A stretch of DNA of 46,773 bases from positions 1 to 46,773 of the forward strand of contig JAIBCA010000110.1 in the NCBI GenBank assembly GCA_019694345.1, read 5' to 3'. Source of the DNA: Pyrinomonadaceae bacterium. GTDB taxonomy: Bacteria; Acidobacteriota; Blastocatellia; Pyrinomonadales; Pyrinomonadaceae. The position numbers and the translations under genes are program-made. The notes under the pieces are model-generated. The model was not told the origin of the DNA. It made no database searches and saw only the letters and a list, made by a program, of their open reading frames with translations. Positions 42,050 through 46,773 of this stretch are shown here, piece after piece (the first letter of the stretch is position 1; each line of letters begins with the position of its first letter).

Positions 42050-43201
42050 CTATGCGGCAACCGCCTCTTTTTCGATAGTGATCATCTCGCGGACTCTGCG
42101 TTTGAGGGCTTTTTCAAATTGCCTCGCCTCATTGACACCGCCAAATTCGAGCTGTTGCAGGTTCGCCTCGATCCGCTTACGGTAATCCGAGACCAACGAG
42201 TCGGACACGCCCAGCATATCAGCGACTTCGAGTTGAGTCCCGCTGTCAGCGATCAGGTAACAATGCCACAGGACGTTGATCATCCGGTCATATTGTTTTG
42301 CCTTTCCGCGTACGGACTTATTAAGTGTTTCCAGAAAGCCGTCGACAAAACCCATCGCCTCGCTTTCGGCCTCGTTTCTGAGCAGATCCTGCTCCGGAGT
42401 TTCCCTAATGTCCTTAAACTCAAACTGCATCCGGTCGTCGTCTTCACCGTCGGCCGGGCCGCCGACCGGAACCAGGTGGATGTCCATTATCGGCAGTCTT
42501 GACATAACGAACGAACGCAGTGACCGCACATCTACCGGCGAGTCGATCGCCTTGAATACACGAATGATCAGTTTTTCGAGTTCGACATTGCTGATCACGA
42601 TCTGTGCATCGCCCGTACATCCGACCATCCGCGTATCGCGCTTTTGAAACGACACGGCCTTTACACGTTCATCCATTTCCTGAACGTCCCGGCGCGTTTT
42701 GTGGTTCGCCCAATCCGCAAGCCCGTACAGACGATCTGCCAGACGGCGGTGAGCGTCGGGATTGCCAATATTGTCAAATCGCTTAAAGGTCGCGCTTGTC
42801 TGAATAAGCGTCGAGATACGGCGGGCCAATCGATATGATTCCGGGTAACGCTTTCGCAATTCGGCCGTCAGAAGGTTTGTGAGTTCGATCTGGCTGATCT
42901 CAGCTTCGATCTCGGGATCGGACATCTGAGTATCGATATAGTGCTGAAATCGCTCTTTGCTGAGCAGTGCGACAAAGAGTTCCTGCGTGAGATCGGTATA
43001 AGCGTTGTGTTTACCTTCCTCGACCAAAAATCCCGCTCTCTTCGACGCCCGAACCAGCGGATGTGAAGACACGATTCTGTGGAGTTCGGCCCAGATCTGG
43101 TTCACGTCAGACTTCTTCAGACTGTCGTTCCATTTTCCCACCTTGATCTGTCGGCTTTGAATATTTTTGGGCAGTGATTCCTGCACTTTCAGTTCGTTCA
43201 T
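42050..43201 (-). CDS. Sigma-70-like regulator (divergent), function unproven
   Basis: A 383-residue soluble protein. Around residues 70-82, D-L-T-Q-E-L-F-V-A-L-L resembles sigma region 2 (core-binding helix). At about 322-344, 'TQLEVADMLGVSDSLVSDY' is a helix-turn-helix in the manner of sigma region 4, placed before a basic tail. The middle (about 100-320) is unusually long and holds an acidic insert (G-E-D-D-D-R-M). Read together it looks like an enlarged ECF-type sigma factor or a related DNA-binding regulator; the region 2 match is partial. GAAGG lies seven bases before the ATG. It heads the ligase-GT2-GT2 operon and faces the zinc-binding small protein at 43728. Confidence 0.55.
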   Translation of the reverse strand: MNELKVQESLPKNIQSRQIKVGKWNDSLKKSDVNQIWAELHRIVSSHPLVRASKRAGFLVEEGKHNAYTDLTQELFVALLSKERFQHYIDTQMSDPEIEAEISQIELTNLLTAELRKRYPESYRLARRISTLIQTSATFKRFDNIGNPDAHRRLADRLYGLADWANHKTRRDVQEMDERVKAVSFQKRDTRMVGCTGDAQIVISNVELEKLIIRVFKAIDSPVDVRSLRSFVMSRLPIMDIHLVPVGGPADGEDDDRMQFEFKDIRETPEQDLLRNEAESEAMGFVDGFLETLNKSVRGKAKQYDRMINVLWHCYLIADSGTQLEVADMLGVSDSLVSDYRKRIEANLQQLEFGGVNEARQFEKALKRRVREMITIEKEAVAA

Positions 43202-43727
43202 AATAAACCTTCGGGGGTTTCAACGATCGACAGGGTTCGCTATCGACCGCTGAGATTGACGACTTAGCCCGAAACGGCCTGACCATTGATGCTTCACGAG
43301 CAAAATAGGATCGCTCAAATCATGCGGCTGCGGTTTCGTTTGGTGGGGGAAAGTTGTGAAACTTTGTGTTTGGTGCGGCCGCAGAGCGGGGTGCCGAACC
43401 GGGCTGGTGTAGCGTGAAACTCTCACATCTCACCGTCTACATTTAAGATATTAGCAGGAAATCACAGAATGAGCAACAAGTTTTTGAATCGTTCAACATT
43501 GTTGCCTCAGCTTTTGTAATTGCTGTATTTAAGAGTGTTACAGAACCGCGAGATCGCCCGCCGGATCAGACGGGAGCTGAAAATCCAAAATTAGCGGCAA
43601 AAGTTATGGAAGCATTGCCCAATTGCTGATTTATTTTCGAGTAGCAGAAGAAAAATAGGCTGGCGTAACCTTGAACTCCTGACTCAATGACCGGTAAGCG
43701 TGGTTTTACGGCCGCTTTTGCGTTTGT
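43202..43727. other. 526-base intergenic region between divergent genes
   Basis: Base composition becomes more AT-rich and irregular here and no frame looks coding. A small hairpin, AAAGTT with AACTTT at about 43348-43363, and several short repeats of little strength were seen. Promoters for the sigma-like gene (minus) and the small zinc-binding protein (plus) should both lie here, but I could find no convincing -35/-10 pair. No tRNA or riboswitch signature was recognised. Confidence 0.5.
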
Positions 43728-44015
43728 ATGGTAAATTTTTCGAAAAACGAAGCCTGTCCAACCTCGGAGGAGTTGCTTGAATTTGAAACAGGCGACCTTG
43801 CGAAGTATCGTTGCGCAGAGATTCGTAGCCATCTGCATTATTGCGAATTTTGTGCGGCAGAGGCCGAGTTCTATTCCCGACACCCTCAAATACACGGTGA
43901 GGAGATCCCGGATACAACACCTGAGGCGATCCCCGCTCCGCTCTTCGAGCTGGCCGAATCGCTCCTTAAGATCAGGCACGAAGACCCTGCTTCGCTTGAT
44001 CACCTGATCCATTGA
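43728..44015 (+). CDS. Small zinc-binding anti-sigma-like (ZAS) protein
   Basis: A 95-residue protein. C10, H35, C39 and C42 give the pattern C-x24-H-x3-C-x2-C (H-L-H-Y-C-E-F-C), which is the ZAS zinc-binding motif of many anti-sigma factors such as RsrA and ChrR. The following helix and acidic C-terminus are compatible with a free cytosolic anti-sigma domain; there is no membrane helix. It lies opposite the sigma-like gene across a 526-base gap. A role as partner of that regulator is inferred, and a redox-sensing zinc switch is possible. The antisense frame in the same place looks non-coding. Acidobacterial genomes contain many such small H-L-x-x-C-E-F-C proteins with no assigned role. Confidence 0.7.
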   Translation: MVNFSKNEACPTSEELLEFETGDLAKYRCAEIRSHLHYCEFCAAEAEFYSRHPQIHGEEIPDTTPEAIPAPLFELAESLLKIRHEDPASLDHLIH

Positions 44016-44027
44016 AACCGGCGACAG

Positions 44028-45866
44028 TTAACTGCCGCAGATCTCATCGATCGCTTCACTGAATTTCTCGTCAATGACGCCGCGCTTTATTTTGAGTGTC
44101 GGCGTCATTTCACCTTTATCGATCGAAAATTCCCTCGGCAGCAGATAGACACGCTTGACGCGTTCATAATCGCTCAATTCACGCGTTAGTTCGATGGCGT
44201 CGCGCTGAACTCGTTTGATGAACTGAGGGTCTTCGCAGAGTTCCTCACGGCTTCCCGTCGCGTGGTGGCCCTCGGCCTTCATTTCTTCTTTGAGCGCATC
44301 CCAATCGGGCACGATCAAGGCCCCGACCTGCTTACGGCCCGAACCGACAACGACCGGCTGCGACACGAGCGGGCTTTGCTTCAACAGACTCTCTACCTGC
44401 AACGGCGCGACGTATTTACCGTTTGAGAGTTTGAAAAGGTCCTTAAGACGGTCCGTAATGTAGAAGTGTCCGTCGTTGTCCTGATACCCGACATCGCCGG
44501 TGTGATAATAGCCTTCGTCATCGAGCACCTTGGCGGTCTCTTCAGGATTATTGTAGTAACCCTGCATCACATTCTTGCCCCGGATAAGTACCTCGCCGTC
44601 CTTTTCTGAGATCTTCATCTCGATACCGTCGAACGGCCGCCCGATCGAACCGACCTTATTGTCTTCCGGACGGTTTGCACACGTGATACAACCCTCGGTC
44701 ATTCCATAGCCCTGAAGGATCGGGATACCCGCCGCCCAAAATGCATATGACAGCTTTTTGGATAATGGGGCACCGCCTGAAACAAAGAACTTGAGGCTTC
44801 GGCCGACGCCTTCGCGCCACTTCGAGAACACCAAACGATTTGCCACAGCCTGTCTCGCCGCCAGCATCGGCGAGACCGCGCCGTGTTTGTCTTTGGCGTC
44901 GGAATATTCCTGCCCGACTTCAAGTGCCCATTCGAAAAGTTTCGTCTTCCATCCGCCGGCGGCTTTACCTTTTTTTACGATCTTGTGGTAAACCTGCTCG
45001 AAGAGCCGCGGGACAGCCGTCATTATCGTCGGTTTGACCTCCTGGAGATGCGAGGCCAATTGGTCGAACGCCGCACAGTAATGGATCGACACGCCGTTCG
45101 TACACAATACATAAAAAACGGTTCGTTCGAATATATGCGAGAGCGGAAGTACAGCCAGGCTTCGGTCGGAGCTTCTGATCGGCAACCCTTTTGAAATCGC
45201 GATGATGTTTGAGACGAAGTTCTCGTGGGTAAGCATCACGCCCTTCGGCTCGCCGGTCGTGCCTGAGGTATAGATAATGGTCGCGAGGTCGGTTGTCTCG
45301 ATCTCGGACAAAGCCCGGTCGATGGCGTCCCTGTCGATCTTATTGAACTCATCGCCTTTTGCCTCGACGTCGGCCAAAGTCAAGGCCCGGCTATTTCCTT
45401 GGGGTTTACCGTCATCGTCAAAGAAAACAAGCTTTTCGAGCCGTTCGACACTCTGCACGGCATTTTCGGCGTGCTTCCAGAGCTTTTTGCCTGAGACGAA
45501 CAATATCTTTGCGCCGGAGTTTTCCAGGATAAATCGGATCTGCTCGACGGCCTGCGTCGTATAGATCGGGACATTGACGGCCCGCAGGCTGAGGATCGCG
45601 AGGTCCACGAACGACCACTCCGGGCGATTCTCGGATATTATTGCGACACGGTCGCCCGCTTTAACGCCAAGTGCCGCGAGTCCGGCAGCGATGCGTTTGA
45701 CACGCTCGATCACCTCGGTGCCGCTCAGATATTTCCATATGTCACCGGTCTTGAATGCGAGCGCGTCCGCCTTGTTGTGACGCCTGAACGACTCAAAACA
45801 GAAATGTGGAATCGTCTGCGGCAATCTGTCAAAACCAATAATGTTCTCGCCCAATGTTGTAGCCAT
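44028..45866 (-). CDS. Long-chain acyl-CoA synthetase (AMP-forming, FadD15-like)
   Basis: A 612-residue ANL-superfamily enzyme starting at the ATG at 45866 (a TTG lies one codon upstream). The P-loop T-S-G-T-T-G-E-P-K-G, the A5 motif G-Y-G-M-T-E-G, and the hinge region Y-H-T-G-D-V-G, then D-R-L-K-D-L-F-K-L-S-N-G-K-Y, are intact. The last is typical of long-chain fatty-acyl-CoA synthetases of the FadD15/LACS branch, which activate fatty acids to acyl-AMP and then acyl-CoA at the membrane. It is probably a single-gene unit; a 7-bp inverted repeat lies 53 bases upstream. It converges on the small zinc-binding gene with a 12-base gap. Confidence 0.93.
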   Translation of the reverse strand: MATTLGENIIGFDRLPQTIPHFCFESFRRHNKADALAFKTGDIWKYLSGTEVIERVKRIAAGLAALGVKAGDRVAIISENRPEWSFVDLAILSLRAVNVPIYTTQAVEQIRFILENSGAKILFVSGKKLWKHAENAVQSVERLEKLVFFDDDGKPQGNSRALTLADVEAKGDEFNKIDRDAIDRALSEIETTDLATIIYTSGTTGEPKGVMLTHENFVSNIIAISKGLPIRSSDRSLAVLPLSHIFERTVFYVLCTNGVSIHYCAAFDQLASHLQEVKPTIMTAVPRLFEQVYHKIVKKGKAAGGWKTKLFEWALEVGQEYSDAKDKHGAVSPMLAARQAVANRLVFSKWREGVGRSLKFFVSGGAPLSKKLSYAFWAAGIPILQGYGMTEGCITCANRPEDNKVGSIGRPFDGIEMKISEKDGEVLIRGKNVMQGYYNNPEETAKVLDDEGYYHTGDVGYQDNDGHFYITDRLKDLFKLSNGKYVAPLQVESLLKQSPLVSQPVVVGSGRKQVGALIVPDWDALKEEMKAEGHHATGSREELCEDPQFIKRVQRDAIELTRELSDYERVKRVYLLPREFSIDKGEMTPTLKIKRGVIDEKFSEAIDEICGS

Positions 45867-45918
45867 CAAATATGATCTGCCCCACGGCTCCCCTTGTTAG
45901 GTGATCGTCTCTACCGAC

Positions 45919-45940
45919 AAATGCTTACAGAGTAGCATTT
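45919..45940. promoter_or_regulatory. Inverted repeat upstream of the acyl-CoA synthetase gene
   Basis: AAATGCT (45919-45925) and AGCATTT (45934-45940) are perfect inverted copies separated by eight bases. The repeat lies about 50 bases before the acyl-CoA synthetase ATG, on the strand that would hold its promoter, and might be a regulator site. No regulator is encoded nearby. The remaining sequence to 46039 shows only a weak GCCGG/CCGGC hairpin (46015-46030) after the comM stop. Confidence 0.3.
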
Positions 45941-46039
45941 TCGCTCAAGTTTTCAGAGTTTACAGGCTTTCACCACACAGTCAACTGCATGAAATACGTC
46001 AGGACAAAACGTTGGCCGGCGAGGCCCGGCGGTGCTCTG

Positions 46040-46773
46040 TTACGTCCAGTAATTGCGGTCCAACGACCGATAATTGATCGCTTCGCTGATGTGGGTCGGC
46101 ATGATCTGGTCGCTGCCTTCGAGATCCGCGATCGTACGCGATACCTTCAAAATGCGGTCATGAGCACGAGCCGAAAGCCCCTGTCGCTGCATTGCCTTTT
46201 CGAGAAGATCTTCGCATTCCGCACTTAGTGAACAAAATTCGCGGATCTGCTTTGGCGACATTGCCGAATTTGAAAATGACTTACCGTCAAAACGGTTCAG
46301 CTGTATCTTGCGGGCGGCGATCACCCTTTCGCGCACCGCGGCGGACGATTCGCCCTGCGGCACACCGCGGCCGCGAAGCTCATTGAACTTTACGGCCGGA
46401 ACGTCGATGTGGATGTCGATGCGATCCATCAACGGCCCTGAGATCTTGCCGACATATCGCTGTATCATCGGTCCCGAACATTTACACTCACGGGTCGATC
46501 CAAAATAACCGCAAGGGCACGGATTCATGGACGCAACCATTGTAAAGTCGGCCGGAAATGTCAGCGAGGTTGCCGCTCTGGAGATCGTCACCATCTTGTC
46601 CTCAAGCGGTTGTCGCAGCACCTCGAGCACACTTCGGTCAAACTCGGGCAACTCGTCAAGAAATAACACTCCCAAATGTGCAAGCGACACTTCGCCGGGC
46701 TTGGGTATCGAACCGCCGCCGATGAGGCCCGCTTGACTTACGGTATGATGGGGCGATTTGAATGGACGGTCCG
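46040..46773 (-). CDS. comM: ComM/YifB family AAA+ ATPase (Mg-chelatase-like), partial, 5' end outside window
   Basis: The minus-strand frame is open from the window edge and reads [12 protein letters not shown], then [24 protein letters not shown], the highly conserved ComM segment before Walker B (L-F-L-D-E-L-P-E-F). The C-terminal Mg-chelatase_C domain follows, with N-P-C-P-C-G-Y-F-G and D-R-I-D-I-H, down to the typical end (D-L-E-G-S-D, then H-I-S-E-A-I-N-Y-R). About 244 codons are present; the family is about 500, so roughly half is missing to the right. ComM is a hexameric helicase that drives branch migration in natural transformation. The internal ATG at 46690 is not the start. Confidence 0.93.
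   Translation of the reverse strand, partial: DRPFKSPHHTVSQAGLIGGGSIPKPGEVSLAHLGVLFLDELPEFDRSVLEVLRQPLEDKMVTISRAATSLTFPADFTMVASMNPCPCGYFGSTRECKCSGPMIQRYVGKISGPLMDRIDIHIDVPAVKFNELRGRGVPQGESSAAVRERVIAARKIQLNRFDGKSFSNSAMSPKQIREFCSLSAECEDLLEKAMQRQGLSARAHDRILKVSRTIADLEGSDQIMPTHISEAINYRSLDRNYWT

Noticed and set aside
43566..44012. 148-residue open frame antisense to the small ZAS-like gene
   Set aside because: No domain or family pattern is visible, the Cys and Lys content looks random, and the plus-strand frame has a conserved zinc motif.
46015..46030. GCCGG/CCGGC hairpin after the comM stop
   Set aside because: Only five base pairs, and the following GTTTTG is a weak T-run; it could end comM transcripts but is not convincing.
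1..46773. Mobile elements, CRISPR arrays, tRNA and rRNA genes
   Set aside because: No transposase or integrase frame, no regularly spaced repeats, and no T-loop motif in a tRNA context was found on either strand.

Overview
The window reads as chromosome of a Gram-negative environmental bacterium, most likely an acidobacterium of the Blastocatellia/Pyrinomonadaceae type. This is an inference from the gene mix (large exopolysaccharide loci with FkbM and asparagine-synthase proteins, secreted M28/M20 hydrolases, a PilN/PilO/PilP module, an Agl23-type membrane protein) and from the even, moderately GC-rich codon use throughout. No rRNA, tRNA, CRISPR array, insertion sequence or prophage was seen.

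Layout. (1) 1-15765 is an exopolysaccharide locus. The left edge cuts the first 32 codons of an asparagine synthase (minus strand), divergent from a membrane-anchored beta-helix protein (plus strand). Facing it is a nine-gene minus-strand operon: FkbM methyltransferase, Wzx-type flippase, asparagine synthase, NodB-like hydrolase, heparinase II/III-like lyase, GT4 glycosyltransferase, bi-domain dehydrogenase/oxidoreductase, a second GT4 and a GT39-type membrane transferase. Most junctions touch or overlap. (2) 15990-21246: a cytosolic FHA-GGDEF diguanylate cyclase, a DUF4010 membrane protein, and a four-gene PilN/PilO/PilP-like/pseudopilin module. (3) 21252-22840: an MscS channel and a Dps ferritin with a promoter, a candidate Fur/PerR-type operator and a clear terminator. 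(4) 22864-31852: a minus-strand run of exported proteins (M20 amidohydrolase, LolA-like protein, double SnoaL-like protein, metal-dependent amidohydrolase, two M28 peptidases, a YVTN beta-propeller), which suggests peptide and amide scavenging. (5) 31929-37463: an operon of a Kir-type potassium channel, riboflavin synthase, a GT-C-like membrane protein and Agl23. (6) 37616-43201: an orphan protein, then a second polysaccharide operon (sigma-like regulator, O-antigen ligase/polymerase-type protein, two GT2 glycosyltransferases), with a zinc-binding anti-sigma-like small protein encoded divergently at 43728. (7) 44028-46773: a long-chain acyl-CoA synthetase and the 3' part of comM, cut by the right edge.

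How it may fit together: the GT4, GT39 and GT2 proteins, the flippase and the ligase/polymerase cover assembly and export of surface glycans. The lyase, NodB-like and beta-helix proteins would trim or modify them. The c-di-GMP enzyme and the sigma/anti-sigma-like pair are plausible regulators. These links rest on gene order only.

Points most worth checking: a likely CTG start on the Kir channel gene, supported by a conserved N-terminus and a well-spaced Shine-Dalgarno; a sigma-like/ZAS-like pair next to the ligase operon; a hairpin leader repeated before two genes for exported proteins; the Dps operator with three half-sites; and the asparagine synthase start at the left edge.
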